From the NCBI RefSeq assembly GCF_030848805.1, contig NC_092358.1:28501720-28565719 (forward strand): DNA of 64,000 nucleotides, written 5' to 3'. The stretch's first letter is position 1. Each line of letters opens with the position of its first letter. Under the pieces are notes generated by a model, which had not been told where the DNA came from, did no database searches, and saw nothing but the letters and a program-made list of their open reading frames with translations. Source of the DNA: Temnothorax longispinosus (Eukaryota > Arthropoda > Insecta > Hymenoptera > Formicidae). The position numbers were made by a program, and so were the translations under genes. Positions 12,401 to 22,207 of this stretch are shown piece after piece.

Positions 12401-15222
12401 TCCTACTTCTTAGATTTCTTCAATAAGCACATTATTGCGTCTATAAGTGTTTAGACATCTGCATCTGCAGCGAAGAAAACGCAGTCGAAATTCTATTACG
12501 ATCAATGCAATTTAAGGACTAAAAAAATATTACATGACAATTTGCTTGGGTAAAAATCAGGAGAAAATTGCCACTGTAAAAGTTAAAATATTAATACAAT
12601 TTTTTAAGTGAAAACAAAAAAAGAACAAAGTTTTAAATCATAAAAACAATTCAACAAAGTTTTAATCTCTGCTTCATGATGTTCTTGACAACAGAGAACA
12701 GTTGTCTTTATGAGACCAACTCTCAAAACATTTTAATCAAATCTATCGTAAGTTCAATAAACTCAATTGACACAAGATACGATTAGATGATTTCTCTGGC
12801 CTAAAATTAGTAATATATATGATATTGTAATAACTCGCATACGATTTTATTATTAGAAGACCGATATGTACTATAAAGAGCATTAATTTGATAACATAGT
12901 CTAATTATATAATTTAATACATAACATTGACACACATACAAATAAATAATTTTAATTAGTTTTTCTATTTATTTGGGAATTTTAATAGTAATTTTTACTA
13001 AACTCTTTTCTTAACTAGGTTTCTATCACTTTGATATGTTCTGTTAAAAAAAAATAAATAAAGTAATATAGATAGCAGTTGATTATTTTATCGTTTAACT
13101 AATTAACAAGCAAATATGAATACATTAATGCAGAATTCTCTATTTTTCACACATTTAAATAACTTTTATCGCACGATATAATTATATAATACATCGTTAA
13201 ATAAAAATTTTAGATACTCACTCCTTCATAAATATTATCACAAAAATTCCTACAGCACTATTATATGTATAACATTCATTCAACTTCTTTTTCCATTGCA
13301 TGTTAAATTAAAATACAATGCATGCTATTCTATTTTAACACAACAAGTAATAAGAATTATCTCCAGCCAAATTATATCATGTATCGTAAACAGTTTCAGA
13401 AGATATCCACGACAACTTGTTGACAATATTCTTTAATAAATTCAATGTGGACTTTTCTTACGAAGATTTGAGCAAAGAATAACTCACCTGTTCGCGATGA
13501 TGAATCTCTTCAAAATATGTGATGTCGCGTCCATTAATGATAATCTTTCCAGAGCCATTACCCCAAATTGTCACTTCACCTCTTGCAGATTTCCTCATGC
13601 AATCTGAAATCATTAGCAACGAGTTTCATGATGTATATCATATATATATTTCTAACCATCTGTGAATGTTAAGATTATCAGTTTACTTACTTTTAACCGT
13701 GATATATGGCCTTCCTGTGCTGTCGTGTTCCAACTTTACATGTAACAATAAACTTTTATATTAACTGTAACAATACTTTTATCATCATTATTATATATGC
13801 ACATGGATACTTACAGATGGTATTGCCACCTCATTGGAATGGGTATTAAGTGTTTTACGATATTTTGTAATGAAATCTGTTGCTCGCCTTGACAATGGAT
13901 GATCAGATAGCCGTTCTAGTGACGTAATAAGATAGTCGTACTAAAAGAATTATTATACACTTATGAATTAAATTATGCGTTATATTTTTTTGAAGATTAC
14001 TCATTATTACCGACTAATTATTACTAATATATTATTTACCTCAAAATCATTAATAATTTCAAGTAGTTGGTTTTCAATCTCATGCTTTTGAAGCCATGTG
14101 GAACCTATCAGATTGCTAAAAATAATATATTTTTAAAAATGGTTATACTTGACATTTTTTTGCAGAATACTTCTAAAATTATATACCAAATTGTATACAT
14201 GTTAACATGTACACACTTGTTCTACGTAAATCAAATACTCAACATACACTTTGTCCACAGGTAACGTTCCTTGCCTTATTAACGAGTCTTCAACATCATT
14301 CAGAGATTTAATTTTATCCACAATATTCTGTGTACAAAAATAATTTTCTCAAATATTAATTGCTTTCCTTCATATATCTGTGACGTAATAACAATCATTA
14401 TAGAAACTTACATATAGTGTCTCATAATAATTCGGTTTCGAAGTGTAAAACATAGAATGGAAGGGTCTTCCAGACTCATCAAATTCTGCTGCTTTCCTGC
14501 TTGGAAAGATCTTTTCTGGATGTTCCATCATCGGCCGAGCTTTAGGGTCAAATAGTCCTGATGGAAATAGATATTGGATTGATCTCTAAAAGTAATAATT
14601 ACATGACTTTAGATATTAGCTCATCATTTATCAAATCGGCACAATTTTTTATATAATTACACACATCTATATCTGCTTGCGTAAAACATTCTGGATCTTC
14701 GCCCATCATGTTAGCCAAGTGTCTCTTCCCTATCTCGTACTCTACGATCTCTTTCTTCATAAATGCATCTAATAAATTTAAAAAATAATATATTTATAAA
14801 AAGTATTGCAAATTGCTGACATTGAAGTTATATTTATTTCAAAGAGAATGAATCTGTTACTACCATGTTCCTTTGCACGTTGTAAATACATCAACATAGC
14901 TTTGCTTATTTTTTTCTCCGGTTTCTTCGTACTAGACTTTATTATATCTTCAATTTCATCGATAGATGTTGCATACGATCGTGATTTAATATAATTCTGT
15001 AATCGTAAAATAATTAATATAGTAATTTTAAAAATATATAATTCATGCGTAATCGAAATAAGCAAAACCGCACTAAACAAATAGTTTAACGGCCTCGTTG
15101 TAGAGGAACTGCAATGAGCTTACCGAATGTCGTGCGGTATTCGAAAATAAAGCAACAGCGTTGTTGTTTATGCCGATCAAACGTCGAAAGTGTGAACAAC
15201 GAATAAAGATAGATAATGCCAT
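445..15222 (-). CDS. mRpS9: Mitochondrial small ribosomal subunit protein uS9m (11 exons)
   Basis: Exons, in order of transcription: 15222-15124, 14996-14864, 14768-14665, 14585-14412, 14327-14248, 14115-14040, 13940-13815, 13733-13691, 13603-13488, 827-665, 536-445. All junctions are GT-AG and the phases agree; the 1206-bp CDS gives 401 residues, the usual length for metazoan MRPS9. The N-terminus (MALSIFIRCSHFRRL) is a typical mitochondrial targeting peptide. The uS9 core is in exons 9-11: GNGSGKIIINGRDITYFEEI, then REQ at the exon 9 end joined to IIFPLLFT of exon 10, and a basic tail RRRERKKWGQEGARRKFTW ending NKR. The protein is part of the head of the mitoribosome small subunit, and the basic tail is expected to reach the P-site tRNA. 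The intron between exons 9 and 10 (828-13487, 12660 bp) holds two complete ion-channel genes on the same strand; the other introns are about 70-150 bp. Confidence 0.93.
1151..3850 (-). CDS. Pyrexia-like TRPA channel, intronless, nested in mRpS9 intron (copy 1)
   Basis: A single uninterrupted ORF of 899 residues. Ankyrin repeats run from about residue 190 to 395, with repeated G-x-TPLH-x-A signatures (for example GQTPLHVAC, GFTPLHIAA). Six hydrophobic segments follow: S1 near 487-510, S5 near 643-663, a pore loop around NPFTGLIKVLAMMAGELDFE (671-690) and S6 near 715-740 ending in NLLVGIAVHDIQGL. This is the architecture of insect TRPA cation channels of the pyrexia subfamily, which in Drosophila form heat-gated channels in sensory neurons. 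The gene lies inside the large mRpS9 intron on the same strand and has a paralogue at 7673-10582. No coding intron is visible; a 5' UTR intron cannot be excluded. Whether it is the true pyrexia orthologue or a hymenopteran-specific duplicate cannot be settled from this sequence. Confidence 0.88.
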   Translation of the reverse strand: MCENDRDSLGESAKGKNLETNSLKIPTILNDDEQHFHSTRSFNSRHKSEPLSVRLASTYRSLRCAYAAEDYPQKITIDDGTVVPSKFDNDRIEIDAGEPPPVDDSLFFDNLESCKNHYLNGAKLRSAIWSIVDSTETRLLLHMEKSRVLPDACKNERLRNVAYIWASYRGLLHHLPELENAGARYDYVEPRTGVNAILAASLGDKVACVEYLIAKGADVNYESLITRYTPLHFAALGNSWHAAATLLDHGAKLNYVCQEVVEPILHSAVRAKAVETVKLLLERGASIVEKNHLGQTPLHVACFVQSIPCVELLSASAPNVNAVDREHRTPLHFAVMSTDSSAELVQLLLKRGALVNAVDRTGFTPLHIAALNEQSRCVDALIWAGADISATTCTGLSALNIILKKIPESLHVFRQRLDASIRLTRPVSHNREFEMRLHFDILFPSGNQCETSFINTFVQEHRKDLLSHPLVMAFLHLKWEKIRKLYLLRILLYAMTVICMTTYVLTALAYKCYNHNEANSSKICGNRRVSGFLFRRPIIEIEWYFALVLTCITIPRKIFGFMVYKSAIQYFSSIDNVLDGVVIVSVFVTSFVYTGRTYDWQNYVGAFAILCAWTNLMLMVGQLPAFGTYVAMFTHIQFEFAKLLLAYSGLLIGFTISFCVIFAGEPAFGNPFTGLIKVLAMMAGELDFEGLINQVDNESTGSSFVIYHPLSVCSQILFTLFIVFVTVILMNLLVGIAVHDIQGLRNHAGLTKLVRQTKMILFTEMVLHNTTIPYAFRKWMSDHKIDVENRKRVLVVKPLNPLEKRLPKDIMKAAYEIAQKNIPSSMNDDINLSDHAVWLKQRQKNEFSDVALQMTFEKLITMMKVNEDAIKLLRVQLLGMNKMLENVATTLTKEERTSL
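3851..7672. other. Intergenic DNA between the two nested channel genes
   Basis: AT-rich sequence with no exon I can support on either strand. It contains a short TTA/TTG trinucleotide microsatellite near 4346-4400. It should hold the promoter of the downstream channel gene (upstream of 3850) and the 3' UTR of the upstream one (below 7673), but I could not place either. The short ORFs here have no splice context or composition suggesting a gene. Confidence 0.6.
7673..10582 (-). CDS. Pyrexia-like TRPA channel, intronless, nested in mRpS9 intron (copy 2)
   Basis: A single ORF of 969 residues. A Ser/Lys-rich N-terminal region is followed by ankyrin repeats from about residue 150 to 455 (for example GHTALHLAARSHSLECVEIL and YGYTPLHIAA). 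The TRP transmembrane block has S1 near 548-572, a pore loop around HTGLIKVLAMMTGELGFEDL (736-756) and S6 near 780-805 with LMNLLIGIAVHDIKGL. It is clearly paralogous to the gene at 1151-3850: the S6 end, pore (GLIKVLAMM-GEL-FE), S4 (LMLM-GQLP-FG) and the pre-S1 segment FLHLKW-KIRK are nearly the same. Both genes are intronless, on the same strand and inside the same host intron, which suggests tandem duplication. Expected role is a plasma-membrane cation channel in thermo- or chemosensory cells, inferred from the family. A second Met at codon 3 could also start translation. Confidence 0.88.
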   Translation of the reverse strand: MEMVDSLSNKFVSFSSVKEMEETGEKVSKTIPTLLSRTSAASLFLTRLKSRRSSPKQDDNELESGRVQYESPPPLDNLISPIASVEDYSVISERASSEVDRTSLRINEDFIKNILAEHRKRTCYKSQIWENLESCKTDETNAETILADVKSNEVNILLLQASFMGRTNLIHRLCKCKADVNYTEPDHGLTPLHLCAFRNCLDGVKYLIKQGASVDTKSKHTAFHYAAFGDAFDVAQYFMQRDISQLSPHDAEETVLHVASRTNALRVLSLLAPNNKELDRLDQDGYAAIHHAADGGDKTCLDILLKAGCQVDLPTGKNDTALHLAAEAGCADNLALLVEANANLQLKNHRGHTALHLAARSHSLECVEILLKGRADPNVEDDEGRTPLHLALGKSLVTDDITELLLKWRADVNKADKYGYTPLHIAASNELSRCVNLLIKYEADLSARTIGGNSALSIVLRKTPTSLDVFEHRLDKSLTLSRHGFIAGELELQLDFRPLLQRRNRQNRSPEIGYLNTFVKEGYKEILEHPLCQSFLHLKWHKIRKYYAARLLFYLIYVLILTSWVIIALAHNCYNESKGYVHNPPLCANATGIYGFLYRHPVVLEIQWYTLMVLTALETFRKFTVIPSYKSVRQFFTQIENLVEWCVILSVFATSFVYTGKTYTWQSHLGAFAVLCGWSNLMLMIGQLPMFGAYVAMFTSVQAQVFKLLLAYACLLVGFTASFCVIFPHSKSFSSPHTGLIKVLAMMTGELGFEDLFFSSDKGGLYESIGGTSWILLQVSAQLSFVLFLLFVTIVLMNLLIGIAVHDIKGLQKTAGLAKLVRQTKLIHDVEVAIFLGFMPSKRFIRCMRWTTLFLPSPLRAVLTVRPQNLREKRLPRDVLSAAYKIAKEGDGQNNFGASRRKTYSAAYHARTALKADATTCRRRGFDEDTLQHDCNKFKEDIAELKEICEKNHSLLRELIKAHSGKINK
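10583..13487. other. 5' part of the large mRpS9 intron, upstream of the nested channels
   Basis: Very AT-rich and without supported exons. It extends from the start codon of the 969-residue channel to the donor site of mRpS9 exon 9 (13487/13486). A less AT-rich patch near 11930-12150, with a GAGAGCGAGAGAG run, could be the channel promoter, but nothing decides this. Confidence 0.55.
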
Positions 15223-17733
15223 AATTGTAACTTGACAATCGGCACGAATCGTTTCTCAAACAATTTGAAGGAGATAACCTCTTTCGAGCTAACCTATTGA
15301 CCAGCGAGAACTACATTAAATTCAATTAGATCAAATTAAATTGGAATTAATGTTAATTCTTGCGATTTAGAGACGTTTCGAAACTCATGAAAAAAAAGGA
15401 AATATTGCAACTTTTTGACGTTGATATGTAATTATGTTTATAAACACAACACACGGAAATGTATGATTGCACGACACGTGAAGTCGCACCTCGCACCACC
15501 TGCGAGAGTACTCGAGAGTCGAGACCTCGATTCGAGGACTCGAGACTTTCGAGAACCTCGAGACATGCCGGGCGTGCGCACGTGCGCTTTGCGTGTGTGT
15601 GTATCGCGCTATTGCATAAATGCCATAAATTAATCATGGCTTGTTAGGTTTTGACGAACTCTGATTAACTTAATCGAGATCAAGTTAATTAAAATTTAAT
15701 CGAGATACCGAGTAATGTTCGTAGTCCGTACCATTTTGTTAACATGGAACAGAATTATTAATTTTTTGTTGTCTGACACATAAAAAAAGAAATTAGGAAC
15801 AATAAATACAGTCGAGAGATTCTTGGAACCGTGATTTTGAAAATTTTAGATTATGATTATGATTATTCTTTTTTTTTATCACAAGTTATTAGGAAAGGCA
15901 CGAATATTCAGATATCGTGCGCTTTTTTCTAATTTTGTTTAGAAAAGTAAGAGAATTTATGACGCTAAATGTAAGTACATTAAGGAGCAATAAACAAATA
16001 CAATAAAAGTATATCTTACTGAAATATTGACGTCTTTTATTCGTGCTATTTTTCTCAATCGTCTCCAAATCAATCCGACTATTTTTCAAACTAGTCGGTA
16101 TATTGGTCGATATTAGCATGAGAGAGAGAAAGTTTACATACATTGCATAGTTTTGGTTTTGGAAGTATATAAAGTAATAAACACCAACAATCAGGCACCA
16201 TCAACAAGTTACCAATAATCAGTACTCGTTAACGTCAACAAGATTAAGTTATTTATCACATAAGTAAAAAATAGATATGGATGAAATATTAAAAAGCTAT
16301 CATACTCTTGGTAATAGCTTCTATGTGACGTATATAGAAGCTATTCGTACGATCATATCATACAGGTATTTTGCGCACGAATTTACATTAGAAGTCACAA
16401 TAACAGCAGTATTTCCAGCCTCTGTTTAATAATACAACATCTGTCAATGTATCGCTCGTTTTCTCACTGTAACCATATTAAAATCATATAAATTCTCTTT
16501 TTTTTTCATGAAACATCCCTCTTTTTATTAACCTATATTAACAAAAACATATATATATCTTACGTTTCTAGCAATAATAGATCTTAAGATAAATTGACCA
16601 AGATTTACACCTGATTATCTAATATACATCTAATACTATCTAAACTGAAAAGACAGAGTCAATATAGTTTATCAATATGTTAAATTATTATATGTGTGGC
16701 GAAAAATTCGATTTATTTGTACGTACAGTGCAAGACAAAAAATCACACAATTTCAATATGGTTGCAATGAGCTAACAGAAGTCTTAAGCAGTCTTAAATT
16801 ATTAATTTTATCAAATATCAGGAATGCATGATATAGTGTATAACATACATTTACTCTTAAATGTTGCGTTCCATTGTTAGCAAATAAAAATATATCTTCG
16901 AAGATCTATTTAAACCTAGAAATTCTAAAATACCATTATTATTAAACTTGCTAGCTACTGAAAATCATTCAACATTCCTGATAAAATTTAACATCCCTGA
17001 AGGCCATCGTAATATAGCTTTCTTAACATAACTTTCTTCTTGTATCACAAAAAGAAAACGAAAGTACGTATGAGCAAGTTACGTGGATATATATATACAT
17101 ATATGTATATTACATATGTATTAAAATACATATAATATATACACATAATTATCTAAAAAAATAAGAAAGTCTTAGACGATGCAACATGCTTGGAAAATGC
17201 ATGTTAAATTAGTAAAGTACTTTATACGCTAAGCTTTGTCTTTGGAGATTTCTTAATGAATAAATTACATTATTTCTCTGTGATAGCAAAGTTAACTGGC
17301 ATGTAATATTGATCAATTGTATCATAAATTATATCAATCTCTTTCGGTATCGTAATAATAATCCTATCGCAAAAATAAATATATTTAGAATTAAATATTC
17401 CATCTTTTTCAATATTATTTCAACATATAAACAGATTTGTCAAACAAACAGTCAACATTCTGAAAAGACAAATATGCAACATAGGTTCACTTTGATTTCT
17501 TGGAAACTTATGTATCTTACGTATCTTACATATTTCCAGACATAAGAATCCGTTACAAAGAAATATCATTCTCTCATCTCTTTTTTTCTTTTTGTGTAGG
17601 TCTATATATTTTTGTGTTGCATGTAATTGGGATTAAAAAAACAATCAAGTATCCCTTACATCGCATATTTATCTTAAAAGTACAAAGTAGCAATATAGCA
17701 ATTAGAAAAGATAAACTATGTACCGGTTTGATG
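15223..17733. other. Intergenic region between mRpS9 and SMSr, with the SMSr 3' UTR
   Basis: No coding exon found. The mRpS9 start codon is at 15222, so its promoter should be just above it; near 15480-15560 there is a locally GC-rich patch rich in CTCGAGA-type repeats. The rest is AT-rich and probably holds the long 3' UTR of the SMSr gene, whose stop codon is at 17734-17736. Confidence 0.5.
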
Positions 17734-19478
17734 TTAGTATTCCTTTTTTTTTGTGCTGCTTAAATTGCCGTTTATGTTGCGCTGCGTTTTTCGGAAAGAA
17801 ATCCGAGAACGTACGCAATGCCAGATGTTCTTTCCCGTGCCTGCTAAATTGCAAACTATCAAGGACGGCGATTCGTATTCATTAGGAACAATACCATCAA
17901 CGGACGACTCAAAAAAGCTAAATAATGGAAACCAGATTCTAGTTCTGATCGAATCGCGCTGCATCAGTGCTTGATTGTTCGCCAGCGTGTGATAGTAAAG
18001 AAATAATCGCGAAGTTATATAAAATGCGACGAAAACGTCGATGGAATAATGCTCATGCGCCGCCAAGATGAAAAATATACCGAACATATTAAGCATCCAC
18101 GTAAAAGTATGCAGAAAATACAAATCTCTCGGGGTATCTGCAATGAAGAAAAGAGCATTCTATAAATATCTAAAAATCGGCCGCTTCAATATCACACTAA
18201 TATACATTATTACTTACATTCCGTAATGAAAAAGTTAAGCATAGTTAACGCCACTGTATGCCCGCTAAACATGTAATCCCCGCAGGTTCTGACACCTTGA
18301 ATAGACATGCCGGCACCTCGCCAAATAACATAAGCCATTGCTATTTTATTGTACAGTTCGACATACGCAGCACTAAAATAAGATATAAATATATATTACT
18401 TGGGTGTGTGTGTGCGTGTGTGTGTGTGTGGGTGTGTGTTTAGAAAAAGAATAATGACATATTTTATAACGTAATATATATGTATCTCTCTCACTTTGAC
18501 CAATCTTCATCTGGGACTTTCCGTGGTTGGCATTGCAGATGTGCACCCGGCACTGACAACGAAGTAATGAGCATCGTCACGCATCTCAGCAGGAAGACTG
18601 TACCCGACAGTGCAAAAAACCTCCGTAACAAAATAAATCTGTTCCATATTTAATAGGATTATTCGCTCTGACGAATCACGTCTTTTGCCATATTTATTTA
18701 AAAGGGGGCCTCGTTTCTTACCTATACTTGTGAAATATAAGCACAACGAGCCATATCGCAAAAAGCAGGGTACCGGTAACTTCGCACATATCAAACGCCC
18801 AAGGAATATGAGGTACATTGTCTAAAAATATGTCTGGCAATGGAGGATACTTCTTCATATCAGGCACTCTGTCGTGAACGATAACCATCACAAAGGCAGT
18901 AATCCACGTGACGATAAATAAATATCCCAAACTGATGAACGTTTTCCAGATTTCGGGTGGCAAGTAAGAGGCGTGTCCGTCCTCCGATACCGAAGCTGAA
19001 TAAAATTCGTTCTCGATAGACATTTCATTATTTGTACCGGTGCTGGGCATCTAAAGTAAAATTACACGAGTTAAATGTAGCGATATATATTATCTTTGTC
19101 GCTGACTTGAACATTTCCTTCGGCATGCTAGGGAGATGCTTTTACCTCGTGCTTATTCTGATGAGTATAAAAATTCGGCGAAGGAAACAGATCCATGTAT
19201 CCCAGGTCGAACAGAACGGCGACATTGTCCCTCTGCAGTTGCTTTATGGCTAGATACAATTTCTTTATCGCGCCAATCTTCTTTATGTTTAAAATACTAG
19301 ATTTCAGGTCTTCCTCCTTCAGCGTCAGAAGTACCTTCCCGTCGATCTCGTGAAAATAAAATAAGTCCGCGTACTCCTCGTGGCCGTTTTCCACAAGCCA
19401 CGCTTTCACGTCGGAGGACGTCCACTCGATGACGTTTCTTAGGGACATGGTTGCGACGGTTGCGTCGTCGCGTGGCAT
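17734..19478 (-). CDS. SAMD8: Sphingomyelin synthase-related protein 1 (ceramide phosphoethanolamine synthase), 5 exons
   Basis: Exons 19478-19146, 19050-18722, 18638-18495, 18372-18218, 18137-17734; phases agree and give 454 residues. An N-terminal SAM domain (about residues 18-82, NVIEWTSSDVKAWLVENGHE) is followed by a multi-pass membrane region of the sphingomyelin-synthase/PAP2 type. The catalytic motifs are CGDYMFSGHTVAL (His near 307) and AHEHYSIDV (His near 350 and Asp near 354). Another conserved block is RRFFALSGTVFLLRCVTML. SMSr proteins sit in the ER, make small amounts of ceramide phosphoethanolamine and restrain ER ceramide; the SAM domain drives oligomerisation. The first Met (MPRDD) is used; an internal Met at codon 11 (MSLRN) is an alternative. 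The C-terminal tail after NEYESP is long and ends in TKKKEY. The gene is divergent from Sec63. Confidence 0.93.
18404..18440. repeat. GT/TG dinucleotide microsatellite in SMSr intron 3
   Basis: An imperfect run of TG units with a few C interruptions in the intron between SMSr exons 3 and 4. Probably a simple polymorphic microsatellite. Confidence 0.75.
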
Positions 19479-20467
19479 CTATCCTGCATAACAGACGAGT
19501 CAACGTCAACGCACGTACCGTTAGAAACGAGAAAGGACGTACCCCGCAAGTGGGTGACCCTGTGACACGGCGATCACTTCTCCAATCGCGAAGTCGCATT
19601 GACATTTCACACGTGGTTCCTTGACGGCGCGAAGATAACGAGTAAAAGAGTACACGACCGAGGGAACGATCCGATCGAGAAAAGAACCGCCGTGTCGCAG
19701 GCCAAAGGTGGCGAAGGTGAAGTCCGCGAGCGAGAGCAAGGGTGCGGGGTGCGGAGTGCGGACTTAACCTAGGCCGACGCGCGCGAGCGTGCTGGAGGCT
19801 GCAGGAGCGTGCGATCGCTCACCTGAGGAAGGACCGCGGCCGTCGCGGCGCACCGTGGGATCGTCGTCGATATCTTATCGGGACATTTTCGCGCGTCCGA
19901 CGTGCGTGTCACCGCGCCGCGACTATCCTCGTCCGAGAGAATCATGCGTCGGCAGTAGGATCCGTCCACGGCGTCAACTCGCGCTCAACCCTCAACCTCA
20001 ACCCCTCAACGGCCTCGACCGTCAACGGAGCCGATGACGATGACGGTCGATCGTGGAGGTTGATATCCGCTGATCGCACCGACACGCTCGTGGCTCGACC
20101 GCTCGCTCGACTGTGCGCGCGCGACGCGACAGCGAACTGAGCGCACAGCTGTCACCGTCACGTCACGTCGTGGTTAAATAGCCGCGCGAAAGAAAGAATA
20201 TCGGAGCGAGTTTTCGCGAACGCTCGATAAAGGGGGACGAGCAGCTGCTTGTTATTGCCGCCACGTAAGATCGATGATAACGACGTTCTCGAATGACACG
20301 TTTCATCGAAGCGTACGATGATTCATTTTTCGCGATAACAAAAGCATATTATTCCTCCACTGTGCGTGTTAATTCCTAAGGAACGCGAACAATGTTGTTT
20401 GTAACTTTTGCTTCCGGCGGTTTATTTGTAAATTGTTTACGCTATATTATGAATGTAACGCTAACTT

Positions 20468-20469
<2 letters not shown>

Positions 20470-20528
<59 letters not shown>
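20470..20528. repeat. GA dinucleotide microsatellite
   Basis: An almost perfect (GA)n run of about 59 bp in the SMSr/Sec63 divergent region. In one frame it reads as an RERERE polypeptide and in the other strand as LSLSLS, which explains the apparent ORFs there. Confidence 0.95.
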
Positions 20529-20533
<5 letters not shown>

Positions 20534-22090
20534 GAAATTTTCGAGGATCAATTGAAACGTCTCTAACTTGTTTTTTTTTTTTCGACTATTTGAATGTATT
20601 CGACTGTTAGTCACAAAAACCTTGTAATTTGAGCCTGGAAATCGAGCTCTCATTTTTTTACAACTTACGAAGTTGCAGATCGAGATATACTTATATAAAA
20701 GATCTCGAGATAGTATACCACAGAGATAATAGGCTCGGAGTGTCATCGACTCGGCCATCGATCAAACTCCGATTAATTTAATCAGTGATCGATTCAATTG
20801 ACGGAATTGCTAAAGGCAACATTTCGAATAATTTGAATTATATAATTCATTCTCTCTCTCCTCTCTCTTCTCTAATATATAATCTCTCTTTTTGTGTCAG
20901 ACAAGAAATTAAGAGTTGTAGGTATATATTATTTGACAAATTATAAATATCCATTAACGGGTTATAATCGGAGTTTGATCGCTTTCAGAGAGGAGTGCTG
21001 TACTTGCGGACGGGCAAGTCTTCGTGAAACAACCGGATGGGAATTTATTGCTCGATTAGGACACAGCTTCTGCAGTTCTGCCCCTCCTGCTGCCCCCGTT
21101 TCTCGCTCCAAATTGGGCCGAATTTCACGGCGTGCGACGAGGCGGGGCCGATTGTTTCCCGGTTTCTTAATTATTTCTTTGCTCACCACGCACTATATCG
21201 TGTCTTGTTCACGGGGTTAAAAAACCGTATGAAAAAAAACCCGTTATTTGGCGGCAGCAAAATACACGGAGCCTCCTCGGCGCACTCGACCTGCGGTCTG
21301 CGGCGCGCCTTTTCTCTCGCGTTGCACTTTATTCCTCTTACCGCTTTTCTCGCCGCAAAGTCCAAAAAGATACGTTATCTGTTTTATTTTCAACACTCAA
21401 AGAATGAAAAACGGTTACGTCAGAGTTATTCGCAAACTTATTCGAATTTCTGAAAAGTTTTATTCGATTTCTCCTCTTTCTCGTGTCTTTTCCATTTTAA
21501 ATCACGGGGAAAACGTATAAGAAAGTTCGACAGATACTGTTCCGTTTAAACTTCAGTACTGCACTCTGTGCTAAGACGAAATGCGAAAGGGGAATACAAG
21601 TGTAATTACAAAACGAGAAAATTGAATGAATCTCGAGTCTCATTCGTTTCTTATCGGCTATTCGTAGGTCACTGTGGTCTCCTTTTTTTTTCTCGACGCG
21701 CGTGATGATGTTTGCGCGCGTAACTTGATTTCTCGCGTTGACTCTTCCCGCGGACGGCGAAGTCGACGTCATTGATGATCGTCGTCGTCGTCGGCAGTCG
21801 TCGCGAGTCGTCGCGAGTCGTCGCCACTCGCCATCGCCAGTCGTCGCGCGTACGTACATACAGTCGTACATACATACGTCGGCGTGCGTCGGAGTCGATA
21901 GTGCGCGAAGAAGCGGAGCGAAGCGGACTAGCGGAGCGGACTCACGTCAGCGGAGCGGACCCGGCTTGAGAGGCACCGGCCACGGCCACGGCGCGCGCGG
22001 TGCTTGCCGAGCGGCGAGTGCTGAGTTGGCAGTCTTGACAGGGCAGTCCCGCTCCCGCTGTCCCGCTGGCGCTAACTGTTGTTGATTTGC

Positions 22091-22201
22091 ATGTCGTACG
22101 GCGCCGTCCGTGTCCGTGAATCCGCAGCCCGCGCGAGCCCGGATAATGTTACGAATGAATGTACTTATACGGTCTACTTAAAACAACGCTGCAGTACTTA
22201 A
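22091..22201 (+). promoter_or_regulatory. Upstream ORF candidate in the Sec63 5' leader
   Basis: A 36-codon ORF (starting MSYGAVRVRES) ends with TAA at 22199-22201, only 6 bases before the Sec63 ATG at 22208. A second short uORF starts at 22201 and overlaps the Sec63 start in another frame. If the leader includes this region, the uORFs could lower Sec63 initiation by requiring reinitiation or leaky scanning. The transcription start is unknown, so this is only a candidate. Confidence 0.35.
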
Positions 22202-22207
22202 TGAGCG

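Larger units (their letters stand above)
19479..22207. other. Divergent 5' region between SMSr and Sec63
   Basis: About 2.7 kb between two start codons on opposite strands. The stretches near 19480-20270 and 21700-22140 are GC- and CpG-rich (many TCGTCG and GCGCG runs), unlike the AT-rich surroundings, and look like the promoter/5' UTR regions of SMSr and Sec63. A long GA microsatellite lies between them. ORFs here are low-complexity or CpG artefacts; I support no coding exon. Confidence 0.5.

Noticed and set aside
15353..15647. ORFs near 15.4-15.6 kb with CTCGAG-rich sequence
   Set aside because: Overlapping ORFs on both strands in a GC-rich patch just upstream of mRpS9; composition suggests promoter DNA, with no splice-linked exons.
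20392..20758. ORFs with RERERE and LSLSLS runs
   Set aside because: They translate the GA microsatellite.
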